A stretch of DNA of 64,000 nt from Acidovorax defluvii (GTDB lineage Bacteria; Pseudomonadota; Gammaproteobacteria; Burkholderiales; Burkholderiaceae_C): contig QLTU01000022.1 of the NCBI GenBank assembly GCA_003268905.1, forward strand, positions 1 through 64,000. Reading direction: 5' to 3'. Shown here one piece after another: positions 1 through 9,400 of the stretch (position 1 is its first letter; every line of letters starts with the position of its first letter). Both the position numbers and the translations under genes were made by a program. The notes under the pieces were generated by a model, which was not told the origin of the DNA, made no database searches, and saw nothing but the letters and a program-made list of their open reading frames with translations.

Positions 1-258
1 AAGCCACGAACCCCGAGAACCAACGGCATGGTGGAGCGCTTCAACGGTCGCATAGCGGACGTTCTGAAGACCCACAGGTTCAACAGCCGTGAGGACATGG
101 AGCAGACCTTGTTGCGTTATGTGGCCCTGTACAACCACCAGTTACCTCAGTCAGCGCTCAAGAGCAAGACGCCTATGCAGACGATGAAAGAGTGGTACGC
201 ATCTCACCCACATCTGTTTCACAAGAGACCATATGATCGTCCGGGATGCGACAAGTAG
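1..258 (+). CDS. IS481-type transposase, C-terminal part (cut by window edge)
   Basis: The reading frame is open from the first base (KPRTPRTNGMVERFNGR) to a TAG at 256-258. The stretch TNGMVERFNGR carries the glutamate region of an rve/DDE integrase core, and the tail YNHQLPQSAL...PYDRPGCDK is typical of IS481-family transposases. The N-terminal two thirds, with the HTH and the first two acidic residues, would lie left of the window. No terminal inverted repeat was identified after the stop. It is probably the right end of an insertion sequence abutting the IS200/IS605 unit. Confidence 0.8.
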   Translation, partial: KPRTPRTNGMVERFNGRIADVLKTHRFNSREDMEQTLLRYVALYNHQLPQSALKSKTPMQTMKEWYASHPHLFHKRPYDRPGCDK

Positions 259-327
259 ATCTGCGGGTGGGTTTCATCCACCCCAGTTTTGATGCAAAGA
301 ATGGTGCCCAGACAGCACCAAAGAACG

Positions 328-351
328 GGAGCCCTTGGGTTCCTTTTTTTT
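328..351 (+). terminator. Rho-independent terminator
   Basis: A short GGAGCC/GGTTCC hairpin with a CTTG loop is followed by eight T residues. It sits downstream of the IS481-type transposase and would end transcription leaving it. Nothing else recognisable lies between the transposase stop and the end of tnpB at 429. Confidence 0.6.
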
Positions 352-428
352 GCCCAATCGCATCGATCATTGCCGGAGAGGATGAAATCGTGAGGATGCT
401 GAGACCTCCAAACTAGCACTTACATGAA

Positions 429-1700
429 CTACTCCACCCTATGCGTTGCAAAGGATGGAGTTTCACGGGGAGAATGACCCCCCGTCTCGGCCAGTTCCTG
501 ACCGGATATTGATTCCAAGGCCCAGCGCAACACCACACGCGCCGAGGCCGTATCCCTGTTTTCCTCATGCCCGCATTGCTCGCAGCAGTGCATTCTTTGC
601 GAGAGCTGCTTTTTGGCCACATGCCAGCACTGGGGGCAGCGCTGGCTGGGTTTGAGTTTGCGGGTTGGAGCGTCCACCCATTCGCCACCAGTTTCCAGCA
701 CTTTGTAGCGAAAAAGCGAAGTGAACAGCCCAGGGGCGGTGTCCAGTATTTCCCGGTTCAGGCCCGCCTTTTGGGCAACCTGTTTTCCCGGTTCTTCCAC
801 AGTGCCTACGGCGCTGCGGGTCATGTTCTTGAGCGTGAGTTCTTCCGTCGCCACCAGGGCATAGCGGCTGGCCAGGAGGGCCGTTTGCTGGTGCGCCCAG
901 TCCAGACGCTTGCGGGCTACCTTGGCGCGGGCAGCACCCAGCCTGCGCACAGCCTTTTTTCTGCGATTGGAGCGCCTGTTGCTCTTGCGCGAAACTGCTT
1001 GTTGCAACCGAATGGTCTGCTCCTTCTCCTGTTGCCACCAGCGCGGGTTGTCGATGTTCTCCAGCTCGCCACTGTGCGTTACGCCCGACAGGAATCTCTC
1101 CACGCCCCAGTCATAGGCCAGTGCGCCATCGGCCTGCCGGGTGCGTTCTGGGCTGGCCACGGCCACGGTCAGCGACAGATACCAGCTTCCATCTCGGTGC
1201 AGGATGTCGGACGCCCGAATCTCGCCACCTTGGCGGGCCTGGCCTCGGGCGCGAATTTGGCCCACGCCAGACAAGCGCAGGCTACCGTGCTTCCAATCGT
1301 CCTCGGGCGTGAAGCGCCAACCGTCACCATGGCTTTTGAAGCTGAAGCCGGGAAAACGCCCCAGCGATTTGAAGCGGGGAAAGCCCGGCGTTTCGCCTGC
1401 CTTGACCCGGCGAAAGAACGCGCCAAAGGCCTTGTCCAGGCGGCGCAGCGTCATCTGCTGGCTGGAGCAGTTGGCAGCGTCGGCCCACTCGGGCAGGTCA
1501 CGGCGCAGAACGGTAAGGCTCTTGCACTGGTCGGCATAGGAAATCGATTTGCCCGCCTTGCTCCTGGCGCTGATGCGTTCTTCCAAGGCTGCGTTGTAGA
1601 GCTGCTGGTGTGTGCGCTTGAGGTCGGCCAACGCAACCGCCTGTTTCGGCGTTGGGTACAGCCGATAGGTTGTTTTGCGCAGGTTGCGTGCTTCACTCAT
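429..1700 (-). CDS. tnpB: TnpB, IS200/IS605-family RNA-guided nuclease (OrfB)
   Basis: This 423-aa protein has the OrfB N-terminal helix-turn-helix region (KTTYRLYPTPKQ) and a split RuvC-type nuclease. The first acidic residue is in ALAYDWGVE, the second in ATEELTLKNM and the third in HEENRDTASA. A four-cysteine zinc finger (CPQC...CEQCGH) lies between the last two. All catalytic positions appear present, so it may be active. Family members are guided by an RNA (omega RNA) made from the 3' end of tnpB and the element's right end, which here would be around 300-500 on this strand. It is divergent from tnpA with 22 bp between the genes. Confidence 0.92.
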   Translation of the reverse strand: MSEARNLRKTTYRLYPTPKQAVALADLKRTHQQLYNAALEERISARSKAGKSISYADQCKSLTVLRRDLPEWADAANCSSQQMTLRRLDKAFGAFFRRVKAGETPGFPRFKSLGRFPGFSFKSHGDGWRFTPEDDWKHGSLRLSGVGQIRARGQARQGGEIRASDILHRDGSWYLSLTVAVASPERTRQADGALAYDWGVERFLSGVTHSGELENIDNPRWWQQEKEQTIRLQQAVSRKSNRRSNRRKKAVRRLGAARAKVARKRLDWAHQQTALLASRYALVATEELTLKNMTRSAVGTVEEPGKQVAQKAGLNREILDTAPGLFTSLFRYKVLETGGEWVDAPTRKLKPSQRCPQCWHVAKKQLSQRMHCCEQCGHEENRDTASARVVLRWALESISGQELAETGGHSPRETPSFATHRVE

Positions 1701-1722
1701 GATTGGTTACTATACATTCATC

Positions 1723-2130
1723 ATGCAATTAAGCAAGCTACATCATTGCGTTTACGCACTTAACTACCATTTGGTTCTTGTGACAAAGTACCGTCGCAAG
1801 TGCCTGACGGCCCCCATGCTGGCTGAGTTCGAAGTGCAGGCCAAAGAGCGCTGCGCGGCTTGGGGCGGCAGACTCATCGAAGCCAACGGCGAGAGCGATC
1901 ATGTACATCTGCTGATTGAACTACCGCCCACGGCGGCGTTGGCCGAGTTCGTCAATGCACTCAAGACGGGCACCAGCAGGCGCTTGCGCACGATGTTTGC
2001 CCAGGAGCTTGCGGGCGTGTATTCCAAACCGGTGCTTTGGTCGCGCAGCTATTGCGTGCTCTCGTGCGGCGGTGCTCCGCTAGAAATCATCAAGCAGTAC
2101 ATCCAGCAGCAGGACAGACCGGACGACTGA
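1723..2130 (+). CDS. tnpA: TnpA, IS200/IS605-family Y1 (HUH) transposase
   Basis: The 135-aa protein has the HUH metal-binding motif (SDHVHLLIE) and a C-terminal tyrosine in IIKQYIQQQ that would act as the nucleophile on single-stranded DNA. The start at 1723 gives the normal short Y1 N-terminus (MQLSKLHHCVYALNYHLVLVTKYR); upstream in-frame starts would run into tnpB's start region. Head-to-head with tnpB, it forms a complete two-gene IS605-type unit. Confidence 0.93.
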   Translation: MQLSKLHHCVYALNYHLVLVTKYRRKCLTAPMLAEFEVQAKERCAAWGGRLIEANGESDHVHLLIELPPTAALAEFVNALKTGTSRRLRTMFAQELAGVYSKPVLWSRSYCVLSCGGAPLEIIKQYIQQQDRPDD

Positions 2131-2149
2131 AGCCAGCCTGCGGCTGGCG
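2131..2149. repeat. Subterminal hairpin next to tnpA, possible IS200/IS605 end
   Basis: The sequence GCCAGCCTGCGGCTGGC directly after the tnpA stop forms a perfect hairpin, the kind of structure Y1 transposases recognise at element ends. A second small hairpin (GGCCGCAAGCGGCC) follows near 2192-2205. The exact ends of the element were not determined. Confidence 0.45.
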
Positions 2150-2242
2150 GCGCTTACCCCTCCAGCCAAGTTGGGGCGGCTTTGCCTCCAGGCCGCAAGC
2201 GGCCAACCCAAATGGATGGCGCCCCTCGCGCTATTCGGTGGC

Positions 2243-2302
2243 GAAAAGCTCCGAAAACGCGTGCTTTTGAAGGGTGGTTGTCCGTTCCTCGGTTGCTATT
2301 CT
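2243..2302 (+). promoter_or_regulatory. Activator-type promoter P1 (dyad box plus -10)
   Basis: The box 2243-2270 starts GAAAAGC and ends TGCTTTTGA. It is followed after exactly 26 nt by a -10-like TATTCT at 2297-2302. Four other promoters in the window share the box and the identical spacing. A transcript would start near 2309 and lead into orf132-traD. This copy is the most divergent in the right half (TTTTGA instead of TTTTCG). The lack of a good -35 and the fixed box distance suggest an activator; its gene is not in the window. Confidence 0.7.
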
Positions 2303-2335
2303 TGAACCAATCTAAAAGTTCAGGAGAAAAGCGAC

Positions 2336-2734
2336 GTGTGGTTGTATGACGGTGAACCGGATCACATTTGCTTGGGCGTGAAGGATGCCTCTCCGCACGA
2401 GGGGGGCTACGTTGTCGTGTTCCAGCTCGATAGCGGGGAGACCCGCATCTTGGCAACACGATTCCCAGCAAAGTATGTATCGAGTTGGAAGAGTCACGCT
2501 CGGCGGTACGGCGGGGTGGATGTAACGCGTGTGTTGGTGTCTCGCCCACATCACCGATACGAAAAAATTAAGCGCATGTTGGCGGCAGAGCTTGTCAACG
2601 GAGAGGATGGTGGGTTGCATACCGGCCCGGTAACGGTGGACGCCATCACAAAGAAGGCTCTGGAGCTGTTTGCAATTCAGGCCGCATCGGTGGAGCCGCA
2701 TCCAGACGCTGTGCACCTGGCCAGTGGCTGGTAA
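2336..2734 (+). CDS. Hypothetical protein, first gene of the traD unit
   Basis: The 132-aa protein starts at a GTG preceded by GGAGAA and about 27 nt after the inferred transcription start of P1. The N-terminal segment (YVVVFQLDSGETRILATRFPAKYVSSW) followed by a helix with RYEKIKRML weakly resembles the layout of GIY-YIG-like domains, but the signature residues are not convincing. No signal peptide or membrane segment is visible. It lies 31 bp upstream of traD and is probably co-transcribed with it. Function unknown. Confidence 0.6.
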   Translation: MWLYDGEPDHICLGVKDASPHEGGYVVVFQLDSGETRILATRFPAKYVSSWKSHARRYGGVDVTRVLVSRPHHRYEKIKRMLAAELVNGEDGGLHTGPVTVDAITKKALELFAIQAASVEPHPDAVHLASGW

Positions 2735-2765
2735 TTCTCCGCACGCAGCAAAATAAAGGCAGCCC

Positions 2766-4571
2766 GTGTCCCAAGAACTCTTCGACTTTGACAATCCTTG
2801 GCGCCCAATATATGAAACGAAACAAACCCTTGGTTGGTTTGGCGCCATGGGGATTTGCGTCGCATCTGCATGGTATTTACCTCTGCCCACCAGCTTCGCT
2901 CTTGTCGCATCGTCGTATTGCGCAACGATGGGCTCGTGGCGCCTGTACCGCGCTTGGGACAGATCATCTGACAAAGCGCGAGCAAGTTACGCGGAGAAGG
3001 AATTCATCACCATCCCTGAGCTTATGGTGATCACCGAGCGGGTCAAGAAGAAGAAGGAAGTGTGGCTCGGTAAAGGATTCCACTGGACGGATATTGAGGC
3101 ATCGCGGATGCACTCACTTATGAACGGCGGTGTTGCAAAGCAGCTTGGCAAAGCGGGTATGCACAAAGATGGAAGCTACTGGCTGCACGGCTTGGCAAAA
3201 GAAGAAGACATAGGCGCGGACCTCACTCTTTTGGAGGGGCACACGCTGATTGTCGGATCTACAGGCGTGGGTAAAACCCGTCTTTTTGACCTGTTGATTG
3301 CCCAGGCCATCATGCGTGGAGAGCCCGTCATCATCATCGACCCAAAGGGCGATCACGGCCTTGCTGACAATGCGCGACGCGTGTGTGAGGCGATGGGGAC
3401 TCCAGAAAAGTTCGTGTACTTCAACCCCGCCCACCCCGAGAAATCCGCTTGCATTGACCCGCTTCGCAACTGGAACCGCAAAACCGAATTGGCCTCTCGA
3501 ATCGCTGCATTGATTCCATCGGAAACTGGCGCGGATCCATTCACGGCTTTCGGCTGGAAGGTGCTTAACGACATCGTGGGCGGACTGATTGCCACGGGGC
3601 AGAGACCCAACCTTGTCCATTTGCGGCGGTATATCGAAGGGGGTCCGGACGACTTGCTCTTAAAGGCGCTGCGGGTGCACTTTCGCGCGAAGGTGAACGA
3701 CTGGGAAACAAAGGTCGCCACCTACATTAAGCGCAACAAGAATGATGTGCTTGGGGCCTACATTGAGTTCTACAAGGAAGTTGTGATCCATGACTGTCCG
3801 AACGTGGATCTTGCTGGCCTGATTTCGACCTTTGAGCACAATCGCGACCACTTTCAGAAGATGGTGGCGTCGCTGATTCCAATTCTCTCGATGCTCACGA
3901 GTGACCCACTCAAGGAACTGCTTTCACCCGAATCTGAGCCTGGGCACGACAAGGTAGTCACTGACATGTCGCGCGTGATTCGCAATGACATGGTTTGCTA
4001 CATGGGTCTCGACTCCCTCGCCGATGCAACGGTCGGTAGCGCCATTGGCTCGGTGATGCTTGCCGACATGACGGCCGTTGCAGGCGACCGCTACAACTAC
4101 GGCATTGATGAGAAAAAATCGATCAATGTTTTTGTAGACGAAGCGGCTGAGGTGATCAACAACCCCACCATTCAGCTGCTGAACAAGGGCCGTGGAGCCG
4201 GATTCCGCATGTTCATTGCCACACAAACGTTTGCCGACTTTGCCTCACGCTTGGGCGATGAGAATAAGGCCCGCCAGGTGCTCGCAAACACGAACAACAA
4301 AATCACTTTGCGCGTGCTCGACTCGGAAACGCAGAAGTACATCTCTGATGGCATCCCGAAAATCAAGGCGCAAACCATGTCTGTGCGATACGGGCACAAC
4401 ATCGCTTCAACCATGCAGGAAGAATATGGGGCCTCATACCAGGAGCAGGCCACCGCAGAAGAGGCCGATCTGATACCTCCGGGCATTTTGAGTGAACTTC
4501 CGCCTCTGCACTTCTACGCACGCCTGTCTGGGGGGCGCACCCTCAAAGGGCGCATCCCCATTCTGATTTAA
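2766..4571 (+). CDS. traD: TraD, type IV coupling protein ATPase
   Basis: This 601-aa VirD4/TraD-family protein would deliver the relaxase-DNA complex to the secretion channel at the inner membrane. It starts at GTG after AAGG. Two N-terminal hydrophobic segments (about residues 20-55) anchor it. Walker A is GSTGVGKT (about residue 163-170), followed by IIIDPKGDHG, and a Walker B-like strand INVFVDEAAEV lies near residue 453. Its length and motifs fit the TraD of SXT-type elements better than the longer F TraD. No relaxase gene accompanies it here, although traI usually lies next to it. Confidence 0.93.
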   Translation: MSQELFDFDNPWRPIYETKQTLGWFGAMGICVASAWYLPLPTSFALVASSYCATMGSWRLYRAWDRSSDKARASYAEKEFITIPELMVITERVKKKKEVWLGKGFHWTDIEASRMHSLMNGGVAKQLGKAGMHKDGSYWLHGLAKEEDIGADLTLLEGHTLIVGSTGVGKTRLFDLLIAQAIMRGEPVIIIDPKGDHGLADNARRVCEAMGTPEKFVYFNPAHPEKSACIDPLRNWNRKTELASRIAALIPSETGADPFTAFGWKVLNDIVGGLIATGQRPNLVHLRRYIEGGPDDLLLKALRVHFRAKVNDWETKVATYIKRNKNDVLGAYIEFYKEVVIHDCPNVDLAGLISTFEHNRDHFQKMVASLIPILSMLTSDPLKELLSPESEPGHDKVVTDMSRVIRNDMVCYMGLDSLADATVGSAIGSVMLADMTAVAGDRYNYGIDEKKSINVFVDEAAEVINNPTIQLLNKGRGAGFRMFIATQTFADFASRLGDENKARQVLANTNNKITLRVLDSETQKYISDGIPKIKAQTMSVRYGHNIASTMQEEYGASYQEQATAEEADLIPPGILSELPPLHFYARLSGGRTLKGRIPILI

Positions 4572-4574
4572 GCC

Positions 4575-5189
4575 ATGGCGACCAAGCAATCTTCGTCGGA
4601 CGGAAAGCACACGTTTGCATCACTGCTTCTCGTGGTGGTGCTGTTCGGTTCTCTGGCTGTTCTCGCTCTCGTGCCGATTGATATTTTTCAGGCCGTTCGA
4701 GCGCGCGAACAACTACAAATCGTGAACTGGCTTGGCCAGGAAACTGACCAGTGGATCATGGACAAGATATTTGAGGTCCTGACATGGATGAACACAGAGG
4801 CTGGCCAGCTCATGGAAGCATCCGCCGCCAGCGGTGTGCAGAAGATTGACTCATGGCTTGTCCAGCGCGTCTATGCCGCAACAGTTTGGGGTCATGTGAT
4901 TCTTTACCGGCTCGGCATGATTTTCATGTGGACAGCCTTCGCCTTGCCTTGCATGTTTGCGGCATTTGTAGACGGTCACTACCAACGTCAGATTGCAAAA
5001 GCATCGTTCTCTTCGCAAAGCCCGCTGATGCATAAGTACGGAATGGACTTGGGAAAACTCGTGTTGGCAGTGTTGGTCGCATGGGTCTTTGTGCCAATGT
5101 ACGTTTCAACTTTGATCGCTCCTTTGGCAATCGTTGCCTTTTCTATTGCGTGGTGGTTATGGGTTGCAAATCTACAAAAGCGTTTATGA
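4575..5189 (+). CDS. DUF4400-family inner-membrane transfer protein
   Basis: The 204-aa protein has a hydrophobic segment near residues 17-37 and several more between about 105 and 195, with a soluble loop (QIVNWLGQETDQWIMDKIF) between. DUF4400 proteins are regularly encoded directly after traD in SXT/IncA/C-like transfer regions. The gene begins 3 bp after the traD stop and its TGA overlaps the next ATG (ATGA), so translation is probably coupled. Its molecular role is not established. The family call rests on size, topology and position. Confidence 0.75.
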   Translation: MATKQSSSDGKHTFASLLLVVVLFGSLAVLALVPIDIFQAVRAREQLQIVNWLGQETDQWIMDKIFEVLTWMNTEAGQLMEASAASGVQKIDSWLVQRVYAATVWGHVILYRLGMIFMWTAFALPCMFAAFVDGHYQRQIAKASFSSQSPLMHKYGMDLGKLVLAVLVAWVFVPMYVSTLIAPLAIVAFSIAWWLWVANLQKRL

Positions 5190-5869
5190 GTCCCATCGAC
5201 ATTGCAAAAACCAATTTCCGTGCACAACCTATTGTGTGCGGCACCACATTGCGCCTCGTTGGGCTGGAGTTGCTTTGCCGCCACCAACTTGACTTCAACG
5301 ACCGAGAAGTGATGCTGGGGGTTGATGTGGAAGCGATCCAGATGGCCTCCATGCTCTCGCACCACTACAAGCACGAACTGCGGATCCACTGCAACGCGGA
5401 GCCAACATCTATCCAGGACCCCCGATGGGTGGATGCAATGGCGGGCCATATCTGTGACAACGTGGTGGTCGAGATCGTTGAGCGCAACGATCTGTTGGAG
5501 ACAAAGAGCATTCTTCGCAACCTCGGCCACACAGTTAGCTGGATTCGCCGATTGGGTGGGCTCATTGCCCTGGATGACGTCAGTGGAAGCTGCCTGGAAA
5601 GTAGGCTGATTGACTGTCTGCAGCCGGAAATCCTCAAAGCCTATGACAGTGACGGGCTGAAGTTCTTGCAAGGGCTCAGAGCTGGCGCGGCAATTGTTAT
5701 GGAGCGGATTGAGTCATCCCAAGATGCAATCGACGCAGTGAACGGCGGGGCCACGGAACTTCAAGGGTATTGGTGCGACGTTCTTTTGGAACACCATGTG
5801 CCCGTCGAGCTGACACCACCTGGTGTCACCGCCCGGAACAACCGCCAACGCAGCCTTGCCACCGCATAA
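5186..5869 (+). CDS. Degenerate EAL-domain protein in the transfer region
   Basis: Starting at the ATG that overlaps the preceding stop gives 227 aa, and the ORF's upstream extension lies inside the previous gene. The pattern follows an EAL phosphodiesterase fold: LELLCRHQ for the first strand, RIHCNAEPTSIQDPRW for the Asn-containing strand, VVEIVERNDLL for the middle Glu, and GGLIALDDVSG for the DDFG-like strand. The EAL signature itself reads ELL, and several metal ligands expected downstream are missing. I infer a c-di-GMP-binding or structural role rather than hydrolysis. It closes the traD unit just upstream of promoter P2. Confidence 0.65.
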   Translation: MSPIDIAKTNFRAQPIVCGTTLRLVGLELLCRHQLDFNDREVMLGVDVEAIQMASMLSHHYKHELRIHCNAEPTSIQDPRWVDAMAGHICDNVVVEIVERNDLLETKSILRNLGHTVSWIRRLGGLIALDDVSGSCLESRLIDCLQPEILKAYDSDGLKFLQGLRAGAAIVMERIESSQDAIDAVNGGATELQGYWCDVLLEHHVPVELTPPGVTARNNRQRSLATA

Positions 5870-5884
5870 CTGTGTGCGTTCCTC

Positions 5885-5944
5885 GAAACGCGCCTAAATC
5901 GCGTGCTTTTCGGGGGTGGTCGGACGGTGGCCGGTTCGTACCAT
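5885..5944 (+). promoter_or_regulatory. Activator-type promoter P2
   Basis: The box 5885-5912 (GAAACG...TGCTTTTCG) is followed after exactly 26 nt by TACCAT at 5939-5944. The predicted start of transcription (about 5951-5953) coincides with the ATG of the lytic transglycosylase gene, implying a leaderless or nearly leaderless mRNA. The stretch GGGGGTGGT after the box is shared with P5. Confidence 0.72.
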
Positions 5945-5952
5945 CAAACGCT

Positions 5953-6372
5953 ATGAAATCGTGGTTGCTGGCTCTCTTCATTTTTCTCCCATCGCTGTCC
6001 CAGGCGGCCTGCTTCGATGAGGCCGCGCGCCGGTATCACGTCCCTGTTGAACTTTTGAAGGCCATTTCGAAAGTCGAGTCCAACGGTAATCCAAACGCCA
6101 GGAACGTCAACAAGAACGGGTCATATGACATTGGGCATATGCAGATCAACAGCTGGTGGCTGCGCACCCTTGACCGCTACGGGATTGATGAGAAGACGCT
6201 CCTTGATCCTTGCATCAACACCAACATTGGCGCCTGGGTTCTTGCGCAGAACATCGCACGCTACGGCCTCACATGGAATGCAGTTGGGGCCTACAACGCC
6301 GCCACTGAATCCAAGCGTCTTGTCTACGCCCGCAAGGTAGCACGCGCCCTTGGTGCCAAACGCAAAGCCTGA
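5953..6372 (+). CDS. VirB1-like lytic transglycosylase
   Basis: This 139-aa secreted protein has a signal peptide (MKSWLLALFIFLPSLSQA) followed by a compact SLT domain. The catalytic glutamate is in ISKVESNGNP (about Glu42). The family motifs GHMQIN and VGAYNA follow. It would cut peptidoglycan locally so the conjugation channel can cross the cell wall. The upstream ORF extension crosses promoter P2 and is rejected. There is no convincing Shine-Dalgarno before the ATG, in line with a leaderless message from P2. Confidence 0.88.
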   Translation: MKSWLLALFIFLPSLSQAACFDEAARRYHVPVELLKAISKVESNGNPNARNVNKNGSYDIGHMQINSWWLRTLDRYGIDEKTLLDPCINTNIGAWVLAQNIARYGLTWNAVGAYNAATESKRLVYARKVARALGAKRKA

Positions 6373-6413
6373 AACAGCCTTCATACCCTTTATAGAAACA
6401 ACCCGGAGCAAAA

Positions 6414-9400
6414 ATGAAAAGTACCATGCGTCTGACCCAAATCACCGCAGCGGTTTTGTTGCTTTGCGGCGGCATGAGCGCGGCCATGGCGGCGCTTGTT
6501 TCCGGCGTCTGCGATGTAAACGGAACCAGCGTATGCGGAAGCAATGGGGCGACAGTCACCCCTGGTAGCGTGCTGACAATTCGAGGCTACGCGTTTGATC
6601 TGGACACGTTGGATCGCCCTGCAGATCCGGCAAAAGGGCAAATCATTCTGCGAAACGAGGACACTCTTCTAACCTACAGGGTGCCCATTCAACGGATCGA
6701 GGCTCGCCCTGATGTTGTGGTGGAAAAGATCGCTGGGGCGATCACTCCAGAGCAATATCCATTGGTGAACGCGGGGTTCATTGCGCAGGTGTTTTCTGCT
6801 TCTCTGCCACCTGGGTACTACTCAGTGCAGGAAGTGAAGGTGAGCATGCAGTCTGGGGCGGTTTTGACCCTGCCAATGGAAAACGCAGAGCAGCGTGGTT
6901 CATTCGTCATCGATGGCGGGAGTAGTCCGTTTCAGCTGGTGAAAAACGACGGCGGCACCGTTCCTTTGAAGATGACACAAGCGACGGGTGGTGTGATATC
7001 CGCAACTGGTTATCCCGCGCTGAGAGATGGAAGTTTTCAAATCCAGGCCAAGTTGCCCGGTGTGGCAGGAGACGTGCAGAAATCCGTCGCCTTCAATTAC
7101 AAACGCCCCGTTCTGACCGTTCCGGTTTCCCTTCCGGTGGTGGAGGCGTTCCCCGGCATGACCGCCAGGATCACCCCAGTGAATCCACTAACCAATCGCT
7201 CATTGGATATTGAGAAGATCCCGGTGGTGGTTGATTCGGCCGCAGTTCCTGAAATGAAGATCAATGGCGTGAGTGTCGAGCAGGGTAAGACCATCGACAT
7301 CTCCCGACAAGCAAACATTGCTGGGGTGTATCCGACCTTGGTTTCGGACAGCGGTACCGCCGAACAAGTTCAAAACGTGAACCTTTGGGTCGATCTGCCA
7401 GACGCCCCCAACATTGTGATGACATCGGAGCGTTGGAACCCCGCCAGCAAAATCAAGGTTTCAAAATCCAAAGAAGCCGCAGCCATCAAAGTCGAGGATC
7501 TCGATGTGCAGGCGAAGTTGGACGGTGGTGCAAAAGAGACTTGCAACACGCTGAGCATGGTTCGCCCAGGCTACACACTCTCGCAAACGGCCGGGGTGAA
7601 CTGCGCAATCAAGTTTGGTGATTTGCCAGAGGGGATGAAATACAACCCATATGCGTCCAACGCACTGCGAGGATCTGTCCCCCTGGTTGGCATGAACACG
7701 ATGGAGTACACGCCAGGCGTTGTCTATACCGACCCGGCGACCCGTCAAACCGCCTTTTACCCCGCCAAAACAGGGGCCGCCTCTGTCGCTGTGGAGGGCA
7801 CTACCCCAGCACCAATTGCACTGAACTTCAAGAACGACAAGCTGCTTGACAGCTTCTACGCAAAGAACGCAGAACAGTTCCCAGGCAAAAAATTTGCAAC
7901 CGTGGACCGCGCCCAGGCTCGTGCCCTGGGGATGATGAACGTGAAGGGGGCGCACCGTGAAATCATGACGCGGGTGACATACCCAGGTGATGCCACGAAA
8001 GAGGCCTACAGCTCCTTGCCGGAAAACAACGTGCCTCTGGTGATGCAAGCGGATGAGCCCTGGAAGACTTACCAAGTCAAGGTCGAATCATGGTACATGC
8101 GTGCACCTGAATTCAAAACCGAGGAAACGCTCGATTTTGTGGGTGTCCCCAATGGGCCACTGGTTAACCTCGAAAAAGTCTTTGTCTCTCACGACCAGGC
8201 CGAGACGATTATTCGTGGCCAGATGGGGACGCCGAAGGGGCAGACCATTACGTTTGACCCTGAGTCCATGGGGAAATGGCAGGTTTCAATCCGTGAAGAC
8301 AAAACCGGAACGCAGCTTTCGACGCCTATTGAAGTCGCTGCCGATGGTACCTTTACGGCCAATCTGGGACGCCTGACGGCGGGAACCCGTTTCATTGTTG
8401 CTGAAGCGAAGATGATCGACACGACCGGTCTCGTTTCTAACAGCTCGGTCATCTCGAAATCACGCGCTCTGATAACTGCGGCGGGCGATGTGATCGAAGC
8501 CACTCTCTCCGTAAGAGCACTCAGCGGCAAGGCGCCGTTCGTGCAAACCATCAACGCCAACGTCAAGAACTCAAAGATGCTCGCCAACGTCAAGGCGGTG
8601 TCGTGGGAGTCCCTTGGTGAGGATGGGACCTGGGCGCGCGTCATGAAGACAGAAGGCATCGAACAGACTGGCATCAACTTCACGGCCAGGTTGGAGTCCG
8701 CTGGCAAAGCTACCTATCGTGCGTTGCTTGTGAACAGGTATTCGGGCGCAGAATTTGCGACCGAGCCAATCACATTGCAGGCGTTTGATGTACCTACCTT
8801 TCGCGTGACTGCCCCTAGTGTCGTGCAAGTAGGGCGTCCCGTGACACTGACCGTCGCGGCTGATGACGGCTACAACGCTGTGTATGCATGGCGCATCATC
8901 ACGGCAGGCGGTTATGAGGATGTCAGCGGGGAATCGGGTTCAAGCTTCACGTTTACCCCCAAAGAGATCAAGAATTTCTCCGTTGAGGTGGCTGGTCGAT
9001 CGGTTGATGCCCCCGACAATCCAGCAGCGGACGTGAAGAAAACCGTGGGCATCAAGGCGGTCAACCCGCTTTCGGCTCGCGCATCCATCAAGGGCCCAAC
9101 ATTCCTGGAGGCCGGGAAAACCTATAACTTCCAGGCCACTATCAACGATGTGGTGCCGACAACTTCGGCCAAGGCGTACGTCGTCAAGGGCTTCTGGATG
9201 CTCCCTGATGGCACCCGCGTCGATGGTACTGAGCTGGAGTTCACGCCACGCCCAGAAGACAAAGTGCTGAGCTACTACACCTACGTGGAGGGCTACCCAG
9301 AAGAAACGACGGTGGCCACATACCCGGTCAAGACGTGGACTTATGTCTGGCCTACCCAGTGGCGCATCAAGCTCAACGCATTGCAAACGGACGTACCAGC

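Noticed and set aside
567..1763. A 398-codon plus-strand open frame opposite tnpB
   Set aside because: It is the antisense shadow of tnpB; the translation has no domain and overlaps the conserved nuclease motifs on the other strand.
5770..5952. Longer N-terminus for the lytic transglycosylase (start at 5770)
   Set aside because: It would overlap the previous gene and cross promoter P2, and it would bury the signal peptide.
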